Below, piece by piece: positions 8,470 through 16,394 of a stretch of 64,000 nucleotides of DNA (position 1 is the first letter of the stretch; the number at the start of each line of letters is the position of its first letter). A program made the position numbers and the translations under genes. The stretch is from NCBI GenBank assembly GCA_019310485.1, contig JAFDEF010000001.1, forward strand, positions 77,289 to 141,288. The letters run 5' to 3'. The stretch is from Deltaproteobacteria bacterium. GTDB taxonomy: Bacteria; Desulfobacterota; DSM-4660; Desulfatiglandales; HGW-15. The notes below the pieces were generated by a model. That model saw only the letters and a program-made list of their open reading frames with translations, was not told the origin of the DNA and ran no database searches.

Positions 8470-10611
8470 ATGCATAAGTTTTCTTATTCAAACGTAAAAA
8501 GGGAGATGGAGGTATATGGCTACGATTCCGTTGTCAAAAGCCATTGCCGTATGTGTCACGGGGGCTGCGGGGTTTATGTCTATGTCAAGGATGGAAAAGC
8601 AGTTAAGATAGCCGGAGATCCGGATTGCCCCATTAACCACGGAACAGTGTGTTCAAAAGGAATCGCATCCATCCAGCTCGCTTACCACCCTGACCGCCTC
8701 ACCTACCCTGTGCGAAGGGTGGGGGCAAAGGGAAGTGGGAAATGGGAGCGTATCTCATGGGATGAAGCCCTGGATACCATTTCGGAAAAAATACTTGATT
8801 ACAAAAAAAGCTTTGGTGCTGAATCCATAGTCATGGGTTACGGCACGGGCAGGGAAAACGAAGGCGTAATTTACCGCTTTGCAAATCTGCTTGGAACTCC
8901 TAATGTTTTAACCGCAGGACACTTCTGCTATGGTCCCCGAATCGCCACAACCATAATAACATGTGGATCAAACCCGATAGTTGATTACGAAAACCATCCC
9001 AAGTGTATTATGGTCTGGGGAAATAACCTTGTTATCAGCAACCCTGATTGTTACAAGGGTGAACCCTTTTCCGTATCACTGGATGCAGGTGCAAAGCTTA
9101 TTGCCGTTGACCCAAGGCTCACCAGAATCGCGGCACGCGCTGATATCTGGCTTCAGCTACGACCCGGGAGCGATACAGCACTGGCTCTCGGGATGCTCAA
9201 CGTAATTGTCAATGAAAAGTTATATGACAGGCAGTTCGTGGAAAACCATGTACACGGCTGGGAGCCATTTGTAGAGCGGGTAAATGAATACCCGCTCGAG
9301 AAAGTGGAGAAGATAACGTGGGTGAGCAAGGAAAAGATCAGGAATGCGGCAAGGCTTTTTGCAACTACAAAGCCTGCCGCTATTCAATGGGGGGTTGCCA
9401 TTGAACAACAAATAAACTGTGCGGATAACAACCGTGCGCTCCTGGCCCTGATGGGCATAACCGGCAACATTGATGCAAAGGGAGGCCAGGTTCTTTTCAG
9501 CGCACCTAAAATAAGAAATGTGAGCCAGTTTGGAGCCCACAAGATGCTTCCCAGAGAGCAGGCTGCCAAGAGGCTTGGTGGAGATCGTTTCAGGCTTGCT
9601 GGAAATTTCGCCATTATAAACCCAAAGTGCGTGTGGGATGCGATCTTGGAAGAAAAACCCTATCCTGTAAAAATGCTTTTCTTTATTAGTTCCAACCCCC
9701 TGATGACACGTGCTAATGCAAGAGCTGTTTATCAGGCCCTTCAAAAGGTCGATTTTATGGTTGTTTCAGATTTTTTCTTAACACCTACGGCCCAACTAGC
9801 AGACATTGTCCTGCCGGCAGCCACCTGGCTCGAGATGGATTACATAGGAGATTTCTGGAAGCGCCACGGCTATATTCTGCCCAGGCGAAAAGTTATCCAA
9901 GTTGGGGAGTGCCGCTCGGATCATGAAATGCTGAATGACTTAGCCCACAGGGTTGGACAAGGTCAGTACTGGTGGGATACCTTTGAGGGGGGATTGGACT
10001 ACATCTTGGAACCCATGGGAATCACATGGAAAGATTTTAAGAAAATGGATTACATCAGGGGAGAAGTCAAGTATCAAAAATACAAGGAAAAAGGGTTTTC
10101 AACACCTACTGGTAAGTTTGAGCTTTACTCCACTTTGCTTGAAAAATGGGGATACGACCCTTTGCCCTGTTTCAGAGAGCCCCCGGAAAGCCCTTATTCA
10201 ACACCTGAACTCTACAAAGAGTATCCCTATATCCTTATCACGGGGAGAAGGCTACCGGGTTTCTTTCACACTGAAAACCGGCAGGTGCCATGGCTTAGAG
10301 AACTTCACAGGGACCCTGTGGTGGAGATCCACCCGGAGACCGCTAAAAGGGAAGGAATTGAAGAGGGTGACTGGGTAGTCATCGAATCTCCTCGTGGCAA
10401 GGTAAGACAAAGGGCAAAATTCTTCCCTGGCATGGACCAGAGAATTATTTCAGCAGAACATGCCTGGTGGTTCCCTGAAAAAAAAGATCCTGGGCACGGG
10501 TGGGATGAATCAAACATCAACATCCTTACAAACAACTCCTATGACAATTGTGATCCGGCCATGGGGGCAACACATGTGAGAACACTTTTGTGCAAGATAT
10601 ACCGTGAATAG
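8470..10611 (+). CDS. Molybdopterin oxidoreductase (DMSO-reductase superfamily), acetylene-hydratase-like
   Basis: 713 residues from ATG 8470 (an in-frame TTG precedes it; RBS GGGGCGGGGAAG). The N-terminal [4Fe-4S] domain has C26, C29, C33 and C61 (CRMCHGGC ... VCSKG), followed by WERISWDEAL and the bis-MGD domains. C153 in HFCYGP is placed where family members carry the Cys ligand to Mo/W. The C-terminal MGD-binding domain begins near YILITGRR. Layout and text resemble the Pelobacter acetylene hydratase group, but the residue after the second cluster Cys is His where that enzyme has its catalytic Asp, so acetylene hydration is unlikely. No Tat signal, hence cytoplasmic. A ferredoxin subunit gene at 12762 is a plausible partner. 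Substrate unknown. Confidence 0.88.
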   Translation: MHKFSYSNVKREMEVYGYDSVVKSHCRMCHGGCGVYVYVKDGKAVKIAGDPDCPINHGTVCSKGIASIQLAYHPDRLTYPVRRVGAKGSGKWERISWDEALDTISEKILDYKKSFGAESIVMGYGTGRENEGVIYRFANLLGTPNVLTAGHFCYGPRIATTIITCGSNPIVDYENHPKCIMVWGNNLVISNPDCYKGEPFSVSLDAGAKLIAVDPRLTRIAARADIWLQLRPGSDTALALGMLNVIVNEKLYDRQFVENHVHGWEPFVERVNEYPLEKVEKITWVSKEKIRNAARLFATTKPAAIQWGVAIEQQINCADNNRALLALMGITGNIDAKGGQVLFSAPKIRNVSQFGAHKMLPREQAAKRLGGDRFRLAGNFAIINPKCVWDAILEEKPYPVKMLFFISSNPLMTRANARAVYQALQKVDFMVVSDFFLTPTAQLADIVLPAATWLEMDYIGDFWKRHGYILPRRKVIQVGECRSDHEMLNDLAHRVGQGQYWWDTFEGGLDYILEPMGITWKDFKKMDYIRGEVKYQKYKEKGFSTPTGKFELYSTLLEKWGYDPLPCFREPPESPYSTPELYKEYPYILITGRRLPGFFHTENRQVPWLRELHRDPVVEIHPETAKREGIEEGDWVVIESPRGKVRQRAKFFPGMDQRIISAEHAWWFPEKKDPGHGWDESNINILTNNSYDNCDPAMGATHVRTLLCKIYRE

Positions 10612-10636
10612 AATTAACTCTTAAAGGAGGCTGCGG

Positions 10637-10711
10637 GTGAATGACCACATGAACGCAATTTTTCAACCTAATGTCAAAAAAGCACATGAAACAAGTAGGA
10701 GGACACCATGA
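10637..10711 (+). CDS. Possible 24-residue ORF translationally coupled to the HCDH/ECH fusion gene
   Basis: A perfect Shine-Dalgarno AAAGGAGG (10623-10630) sits six bases before GTG 10637. That opens 24 codons (VNDHMNAIF...) ending in a TGA that overlaps the ATG of the next gene as ATGA. ATG 10649 is an alternative start. No hydrophobic segment or known motif is seen. It may be a leader peptide, a translational-coupling device, or the degenerate remnant of an earlier start region. Too short for the ORF track and not recognised as a family. Confidence 0.3.
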   Translation: MNDHMNAIFQPNVKKAHETSRRTP

Positions 10712-12729
10712 CAAACAGTACATTGTACCCCACGTATTTTAATCCATTTCTCATCGAGCCTGGCCGGCCCCTACCTGAAGAAGTGGCAGTCATCGGTGCA
10801 GGCACCATTGGCCCCGATATCGGCTACTACCTCAGAACAGCTTTGCCAAACAAGAAACTCTTTCTGGTGGATATCGCCCAGGAGCCGCTCAAGAACGCGG
10901 AAAAGCGCTTCAAGGCTTACGCCCAAAAGGCCCTGGAAAGAAAAAAAATGACAGAAAAACAGGCACGAGAGGTTTTTAAGAACGTGGTTTGTACCACGGA
11001 TTACGGTCAGATCAAGAACTGCAGCCTTGTGATTGAAGCGGCTACAGAAAATCTGGACCTGAAACGGAAGATATTTGAGACTCTGGAGAGGGTTGTCGCC
11101 AGTGATGCCATTCTCACCTCAAACTCTAGCTCAATCCCGGCCGACAGGATATTCTCCGGGATGAAGTTCCCGGAACGGTCGACCGTCACACACTTTTTTG
11201 CTCCAGCCTGGCGCAGCCTCGCCATAGAGGTGGTCAACTGGGAAAGTGTCAGCACGGAGGTGCTGGACTATATGTTTTGGTTTTTTGCTCACACCGGGAA
11301 AGTGCCTGTCATAACGGACAATGTGATCTCATTTATGCTGAATAGAATCTTCGAGAATTGGGTCAATGAAGCAGGATATTTGCTTGACCAGGCCACGGCT
11401 GCACAGATTGACAAGGTCGCAGAGGAATTTGTGTTTGCGGGTCCCTTTTATGTTGTGAATATGGGTAATGGAAACCCCTTGATCGTTGAGTCCAATACCC
11501 GAAAAATGGAAGAAGGAAAACACTATCAACCGGCACCTATTTTCCGCTCTGTTGAAAAGTGGGCCGTGCCAAGGCCCGGTGCAAAGGTGGAAGTTCCCGA
11601 TGAAGTGAAAACCACGGTCAGAGACAGGTTGCTGGGCATCCTGTTTTCCCAGTCCTTTGACATCGTGGATCGCGGTATCGGGCTCAAGGAAGACCTCAAC
11701 CTGGGTTGTCAGATTGCCCTGGGATTCAGAAGCGGCCCTCTCGACCTCATGAGGGACCTTGGCGAGGATGAGGTGAACAGGATCAGCCAAAAATATGCCA
11801 AGGAGCGCCCCGGCTTTCCGCAGGCAAGTCAGGCCTTTTCCGCTTATCAGGACTTCAGAAGGTGCATTCTGGTTGATGAGAGGGAAGGGGTCAAGATAAT
11901 TACCATCAGGCGACCTCAGGCCATGAACGCCATCAATGATGAAATAAACAGGGAGATTATGGCAGTCCTTAAGGAAGGAGCTGATGACGTCTCGGTCAAG
12001 GGGTTCGTGCTCACGGGTTACGGGCAGCGCGCCTTCTCCGCCGGAGCCGACATCGGTCGTTTCCCGGAGGTCCTCGGGAACAAAGAGGCCGCGGCTCAAA
12101 AGGCCAGAGATGACTCTGCACTTCTGTATTTCATCGACAGACTGGAAAAACCCATTGTGGCGGCCATAAACGGCATGGCCCTTGGAGGGGGTCTGGAGAT
12201 TGCTTTAAGGTGCCACAGCATAGTAGCCGTTCGGAATGCCTTTTTTCAGTTCCCTGAGATCACGCTCGGGATATCTCCCGGCATTGGCGGTTGCGTCGTG
12301 CCCTATCGGAAATGGCCGAAAGGCGCGGCCTCGTTTCACGAAATGATCTGCCTGGCCAAGAAGATTACCGCGCAGGAGGCCGCAGAGATTGGCATGGTTT
12401 CAAAGGTTGTGGATGATTACCCCGGTATGATTGCGGCGGCACTGGCCGAGGTCGCTCGCTTGCAGGCGAAGACGGCCAGAACGCCCGACGGAAAAGTACA
12501 AATACCTGAAATCGTGCTCCCGGATGAACCTATGGCCGGGAAATTGCCCTTGAGCCGGGAGGCGATAGGGATAGTGGCACAGATCATTAAGCGCGCGGCA
12601 GCAGCAGATACTTTTGCAGAGGCCCTTGAGATAAGCTACCAGGGCGCAGGGGAAATTGCCTGTACCGAAGCGGCTAAAGAGGGTATAACCGCCTTCCTGG
12701 AAAAGAGAAGGCCTGAGTTCACGAAGTAG
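10708..12729 (+). CDS. Bifunctional 3-hydroxyacyl-CoA dehydrogenase / enoyl-CoA hydratase (N-HCDH, C-ECH)
   Basis: 673 residues. The N-terminal half is a NAD-dependent 3-hydroxyacyl-CoA dehydrogenase: Rossmann motif GAGTIG, SNSSSIP, catalytic pair H162 (THFFAP) and E174, N212. From about residue 385 comes a crotonase domain: oxyanion motif FSAGADIG, and catalytic E497 (ALGGGLEIAL) and E517 (FPEITLG) at the usual 20-residue spacing. Together they hydrate an enoyl-CoA and oxidise the resulting 3-hydroxyacyl-CoA. Domain order is the reverse of FadB and matches archaeal-type fusions such as the crotonyl-CoA hydratase/3-hydroxybutyryl-CoA dehydrogenase of Metallosphaera. RBS GTAGGAGG before ATG. 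Both active sites look intact; substrate chain or ring is unknown. Confidence 0.93.
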   Translation: MTNSTLYPTYFNPFLIEPGRPLPEEVAVIGAGTIGPDIGYYLRTALPNKKLFLVDIAQEPLKNAEKRFKAYAQKALERKKMTEKQAREVFKNVVCTTDYGQIKNCSLVIEAATENLDLKRKIFETLERVVASDAILTSNSSSIPADRIFSGMKFPERSTVTHFFAPAWRSLAIEVVNWESVSTEVLDYMFWFFAHTGKVPVITDNVISFMLNRIFENWVNEAGYLLDQATAAQIDKVAEEFVFAGPFYVVNMGNGNPLIVESNTRKMEEGKHYQPAPIFRSVEKWAVPRPGAKVEVPDEVKTTVRDRLLGILFSQSFDIVDRGIGLKEDLNLGCQIALGFRSGPLDLMRDLGEDEVNRISQKYAKERPGFPQASQAFSAYQDFRRCILVDEREGVKIITIRRPQAMNAINDEINREIMAVLKEGADDVSVKGFVLTGYGQRAFSAGADIGRFPEVLGNKEAAAQKARDDSALLYFIDRLEKPIVAAINGMALGGGLEIALRCHSIVAVRNAFFQFPEITLGISPGIGGCVVPYRKWPKGAASFHEMICLAKKITAQEAAEIGMVSKVVDDYPGMIAAALAEVARLQAKTARTPDGKVQIPEIVLPDEPMAGKLPLSREAIGIVAQIIKRAAAADTFAEALEISYQGAGEIACTEAAKEGITAFLEKRRPEFTK

Positions 12730-12761
12730 GGGAGCTCAACGTGTTGTATGGAGGATCTTTA

Positions 12762-13241
12762 ATGCAAAAATATGCGCTAATTATTGACAACGAGCGCTGC
12801 TGGGGATGCAAAACATGCGAGGTTGCCTGCAAGCAAGAAAACGGGAAACCCAATGGTGTCAAACTGATCCGGGTTAAAGAAGACGGCTTTAGAGCAGGTG
12901 GAAACGGCCTTGATTTTGTATTTGAAGTGAATGTGTGCAGGCATTGTGAGGAACCCGCATGCATGGAGGCATGCCCGGAAGAAGCGATCGTCAAAAGAGA
13001 AGACGGCATTGTAATTCTGCATGAAGAGAGATGTAGCGGATGTCAGCTCTGCATCGATGCCTGCCCTTATGATGCAATCAGCCTCGATCCGCAGAGCGGT
13101 GTTGCGCAGAAATGCAATCTTTGCTATCAAAGAGTTGACAGTGGTCTCTTGCCTGCATGTGCTGATAATGTGTGTTTGGCACACTGCATCTATTTCGGGG
13201 GCCCAGAAGAGATCAGGGAAAAGATCAGGAAAGGTATTTAG
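12762..13241 (+). CDS. 4Fe-4S ferredoxin-type electron-transfer subunit (four-cluster, DmsB/HycB-like)
   Basis: 159 residues from ATG 12762. The RBS GGAGGA lies seven bases upstream, so the upstream GTG of the ORF track (12741) is rejected. Cysteine sets CWGCKTCEVAC, CRHCEEPACMEAC, CSGCQLCIDAC and CNLCYQRV...CADNVCLAHC give room for four [4Fe-4S] clusters, as in electron-transfer subunits of molybdopterin oxidoreductases. It has no signal peptide and is presumably cytoplasmic. The likely partner is the oxidoreductase at 8470, although the HCDH/ECH gene lies between them. The last cysteine set is spaced unusually and could bind a different centre. Confidence 0.9.
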   Translation: MQKYALIIDNERCWGCKTCEVACKQENGKPNGVKLIRVKEDGFRAGGNGLDFVFEVNVCRHCEEPACMEACPEEAIVKREDGIVILHEERCSGCQLCIDACPYDAISLDPQSGVAQKCNLCYQRVDSGLLPACADNVCLAHCIYFGGPEEIREKIRKGI

Positions 13242-13265
13242 AGCCCCTTAAGGGTAGCTTATCCC

Positions 13266-13607
13266 GTGGATGAGCGAGACATAGAGCAAGGATATGCCAA
13301 CTTTCACCGAAGGCTCAACCATGTCCTTCGGCAGCGGGATGTCAAAGCGTTTAAGGCGCATGTCGCCCGGCATCCTGCTCAGGCAGGCCGCCTTTCCCAT
13401 TGCCTGGGGCTTAGCGATGAGCTCGCTGAAATTGAAATGTACAAGGCAATTCTTGCTAGATCCGCGTTAAAGGATATGCATCGCGATGCTTTGACCTGGC
13501 TCCGTGACAGGGGTATCGAAGCACCACTCTCATTCACGAGAAGAAAGAAAGGAAGAGGAAAAAAGCTTCTTGCGAAAAGAGCACGATCCCGAAGCAGAGG
13601 TCACTGA
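13266..13607 (+). CDS. Hypothetical basic protein
   Basis: 113 residues from GTG 13266, 24 bases after the ferredoxin gene in the same direction. I do not recognise a family. The body is predicted helical (HRRLNHVLRQRDVKAFKAHVARH) and contains a single Cys. The C terminus is strongly basic (RRKKGRGKKLLAKRARSRSRGH), which could bind nucleic acid or simply be read-out of an A/G-rich stretch that also serves as RBS for the next gene. Its position suggests cotranscription with the oxidoreductase genes. It could be a small maturation factor, but nothing in the sequence proves that. Confidence 0.55.
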   Translation: MDERDIEQGYANFHRRLNHVLRQRDVKAFKAHVARHPAQAGRLSHCLGLSDELAEIEMYKAILARSALKDMHRDALTWLRDRGIEAPLSFTRRKKGRGKKLLAKRARSRSRGH

Positions 13608-14064
13608 TATTCCCCCTTGCTTGATATTTATTGACAAGGAAGGCCGATGGTTTCACAAGGGTGCTGAAATGATCCATCGTGAAATCATCCGCCTTTTCTA
13701 CGAGCATATGAGCGTTGACTCCCTCGGAAGGTATGTGATTGAGTGGGCCGGCGAGCGATGTTACGTAGAAGTTGAAGATACTCCTTTTGTGGTCCGGGGC
13801 ATTGAATACCAAGCTCACAGTGAAGACCATGAAGATCGCTTCATGCTTTTTTTAAGTGATGATACCCAGGAACAACTCAAACCCGACACGCTTTATGTGG
13901 GCAAGGAAAACGTACTCTACTGTAAAGTAAAAGATGGCAGGTTTCCAGCCCGCTTTTTGCGTCCTGCCTATTACCAGATGGCCAGGTACATTCTAGAAGA
14001 AAACGGGCAGTTCTTTATTTCCCTTAACGGACGAAAATACGTAATCCCTTGCAGGGAGCAATGA
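13570..14064 (+). CDS. DUF1285 family protein
   Basis: About 164 residues. The core FIDKEGRWFHKGAEMIHREI and YVEVEDTPFVVRGIE match the DUF1285 family, cytosolic proteins of unknown function. Start choice: the ORF-track GTG at 13504 would overlap the previous gene by 104 bases. TTG 13570, preceded by GGAAGAGG about 10 bases upstream, reduces this to 38 bases and starts about 17 residues before the conserved core. Last gene of the plus-strand block; its TGA is followed at once by a dispersed repeat. Confidence 0.75.
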   Translation: MRKEHDPEAEVTDIPPCLIFIDKEGRWFHKGAEMIHREIIRLFYEHMSVDSLGRYVIEWAGERCYVEVEDTPFVVRGIEYQAHSEDHEDRFMLFLSDDTQEQLKPDTLYVGKENVLYCKVKDGRFPARFLRPAYYQMARYILEENGQFFISLNGRKYVIPCREQ

Positions 14065-14181
14065 ACTTCGCCGCTGCAAGCCGCGGGGTATCAATCGGAA
14101 ACCATCTTAACCGCCCCATGGGGCGGGGAATTAAACCCTCGTCCGCCAGAGGCGGATTAATCCGCCTCTAGCGGATTGAAG
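14061..14181 (+). repeat. Dispersed intergenic repeat, copy 1 (second copy at 46343)
   Basis: Starts at the stop codon of the DUF1285 gene. It contains GC-rich hairpins (CCGCCCCATGGGGCGG; TCCGCCAGAGGCGGATTAAT) and shares about 100 bases, including GTATCAATCGGAAACCATCT, with 46343-46444 in the same orientation. This copy carries an extra palindromic block (CCGCCTCTAGCGG). Probably a REP- or MITE-like intergenic element; it may also work as the transcription end of the block. No ORF inside. Confidence 0.8.
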
Positions 14182-14248
14182 CAGGTATGGTATTTGAATA
14201 GACCCTGTTCTGGCTTCATCCGAGTTATTCCTGCAGAGGATAGGTGCC

Positions 14249-16144
14249 TCAGTCAATTGGCCGGAGTATCTCTATCTTTGCACGTTTCTTGAGGTTCCTA
14301 AGCCAATCCTTGTATACCATCTGGCGCTTTGAGTTCAAAAGAGACTCCCGGTAGGTTTCTTTTTCTTTCTCGTATTTTCCCTTGTCAATGCCCTTCTTAC
14401 CTTCCCAGCGAATAACATAAGCGCCTTTGTCGTTTTCGAACACGTTGTCAGGGTATCTTTTCTTTTCGCCAAGGCTGAATGCCGTCTCAATCAGCTTAGG
14501 TTCATACCCGATTTGCGGAACCGGCTCTTGCCTAGAAAAAAACTTGGTGGTTTTAGGCTTGAGACCGTTCTCTTCTGCGAGCTCGGACCACTTGCCCCCT
14601 TTTTTCAATTTTTCCAGGAATTCCTGCGCTGCCTTCTTAGCCTCCATTGCAGCAAGGTAGTTGATATAATCAGCCTTTACCTTTTTTCTCACCTCGTCCA
14701 GGGGTGGAATTTCAGAGGGTTTTTTATCTGCCACCTGGAAAAGATAAAATTTGCCTTTCCATTCGATAAGATCACTGACCTCACCTTTCTCCAGGGAAAA
14801 TAGGGACTGGCGCAGCTTCTGATCACCACCAATGCCCGGTATAGCCTCATTTTGGGCAAAATAAGGTGTATGCTTTGCCGGCACTTTCCGTTCTGATGCG
14901 TATTTTTCAATATCCACGTCATAAGGCATCTGATCAATCAGGGACAGTCCCTTTTCCTGTGCAAGATCCATGGTCATTGTTTTTGTCAGGGCCTTCTTAA
15001 TCTGCTTACGCACCTCATCCAGAGATTTGGTTCTGGCCTCTTTGATATCTTCCACTTTTATTATGTGATATCCAAAGCGCGTTCTAACGAGGTCGCTTAC
15101 CTCCCCCTTTTTCAGCTTGAAAGCCGCGTCTTCAAAAGGCTTGATCATTTGGCCGGCTGAAAAATAACCAAGATCTCCGCCCTTGCTTGCTGTCGGACCT
15201 TCGGAGTATTTCTTTGCAAGCGCGGCAAAGTCCTCTCCCTTTCTTACTTTTTCCAGAACCGCCAGAGCCTTCTTCCTAACCTCTTCAACCTTTTCCTTTG
15301 GGGCATCCGGGCGTAACTTGAAAAGTATGTGCCTTGCCCTTACCTTCTTTTTCTCCCTAAACATTGCAATGTTGTCTTCGTAGTAAGCCTCAATATCCTT
15401 GTCAGTAATCTTGACCTTATCCTTGAAGCTGTCTGGGTCAATCTCGATATAGGCAAGCTTTATCTTGGCAGGTATCCGGTACGCTTCCTTGTGCTTGTTA
15501 AAATATTCCAGCAGCCCAACTTTTTCCACTTTAACGGATTTCTTGAAACGGCTTGGAGAGAAATTGACAAAACTGATCTTGACTTTTTCGTTATAATAGG
15601 TGTAGCGATCCAAAACTTCCTTGTCGGTTACCGGGGAAAAGGTAAAGAGAAATTGAGCAATCTTTTCACGAAGAATTTCCTGTGCAATGCCCGCCTCAAA
15701 ATCCTCCGGTTTCATCCGGTTGTTTTCAAGGAGAGCCCGATACCTCCTTTCATCAAATTGCCCCCTGAATTGAAAAGCCGGATAGGCCATAATTTTCTCC
15801 TGGATCTCTCTTTTTGTCACACTCAGGCCAATCCTCCTCGCCTCTTGGCTAATAAGCTTTTGATCAATCAAGGACTCCAGTGCCCTTCTTTTTAGGTTAA
15901 AAACCTTAATAAGATTATCACTCCAGACATTTTTGTATTGTTTTCGAAGACCTTCAACCAGATTCCTGTATGCTTTTTGATATTCTACTTCGCTTATGAT
16001 CTCTCCATTCACAGTAGCAACCTTGATACCCCTTCTCGCCCTGAAGGAGTAACCAAAGTAAAAAATAAAGACTATGGAAATCATAAAAATCAAGAACTTG
16101 ATCAGCCAGGATTTGGCCTGTTTCCTCATTAGACTCAATACCAT
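14249..16144 (-). CDS. ppiD: PpiD-like periplasmic peptidyl-prolyl isomerase / chaperone
   Basis: 631 residues, matching PpiD length. An N-terminal signal anchor (LIKFLIFMISIVFIFYFGYSF) is followed by a SurA/PpiD-type N domain (NGEIISEVEYQKAYRNL). A parvulin domain follows at about residues 265-370 (VRARHILFKL ... GGDLGYFSAGQM ... RFGYHIIKVEDI), then a second, divergent C-terminal half. It acts at the outer face of the inner membrane on newly exported proteins. RBS AGGAGG nine bases before ATG. Monocistronic, divergent from the NamZ gene with a 250-bp shared upstream region. Confidence 0.9.
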   Translation of the reverse strand: MVLSLMRKQAKSWLIKFLIFMISIVFIFYFGYSFRARRGIKVATVNGEIISEVEYQKAYRNLVEGLRKQYKNVWSDNLIKVFNLKRRALESLIDQKLISQEARRIGLSVTKREIQEKIMAYPAFQFRGQFDERRYRALLENNRMKPEDFEAGIAQEILREKIAQFLFTFSPVTDKEVLDRYTYYNEKVKISFVNFSPSRFKKSVKVEKVGLLEYFNKHKEAYRIPAKIKLAYIEIDPDSFKDKVKITDKDIEAYYEDNIAMFREKKKVRARHILFKLRPDAPKEKVEEVRKKALAVLEKVRKGEDFAALAKKYSEGPTASKGGDLGYFSAGQMIKPFEDAAFKLKKGEVSDLVRTRFGYHIIKVEDIKEARTKSLDEVRKQIKKALTKTMTMDLAQEKGLSLIDQMPYDVDIEKYASERKVPAKHTPYFAQNEAIPGIGGDQKLRQSLFSLEKGEVSDLIEWKGKFYLFQVADKKPSEIPPLDEVRKKVKADYINYLAAMEAKKAAQEFLEKLKKGGKWSELAEENGLKPKTTKFFSRQEPVPQIGYEPKLIETAFSLGEKKRYPDNVFENDKGAYVIRWEGKKGIDKGKYEKEKETYRESLLNSKRQMVYKDWLRNLKKRAKIEILRPID

Positions 16145-16394
16145 TCCGATTTTCCTCCTGGTTCAGAATCACTTATGAACCCTACCATCTCAAGCTGATA
16201 GCAAAAAACCGCAGCATCGGGTGTGGATCCTATCTTTGTGCCTCTTGGTTATGGTTGATATAGCACGTTAACCGGGCAGTATCAATGAAGATTTTGAACA
16301 TTGCTCCGTCTATCTCTATCATGGTAGAGTATTCCTGTCTATGAGAGGCGCGTGAGGGGTTTCAAAAGCCCAAAAAACCCTGGCAGAGCAGAAA

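Noticed and set aside
8470-10611. Calling the molybdopterin enzyme acetylene hydratase or formate dehydrogenase
   Set aside because: The catalytic Asp of acetylene hydratase is replaced by His, and the Cys ligand context does not prove formate chemistry; only the superfamily is safe.
14061-14181. CRISPR array
   Set aside because: Palindromic blocks are irregular, not evenly spaced, and no cas genes are present.
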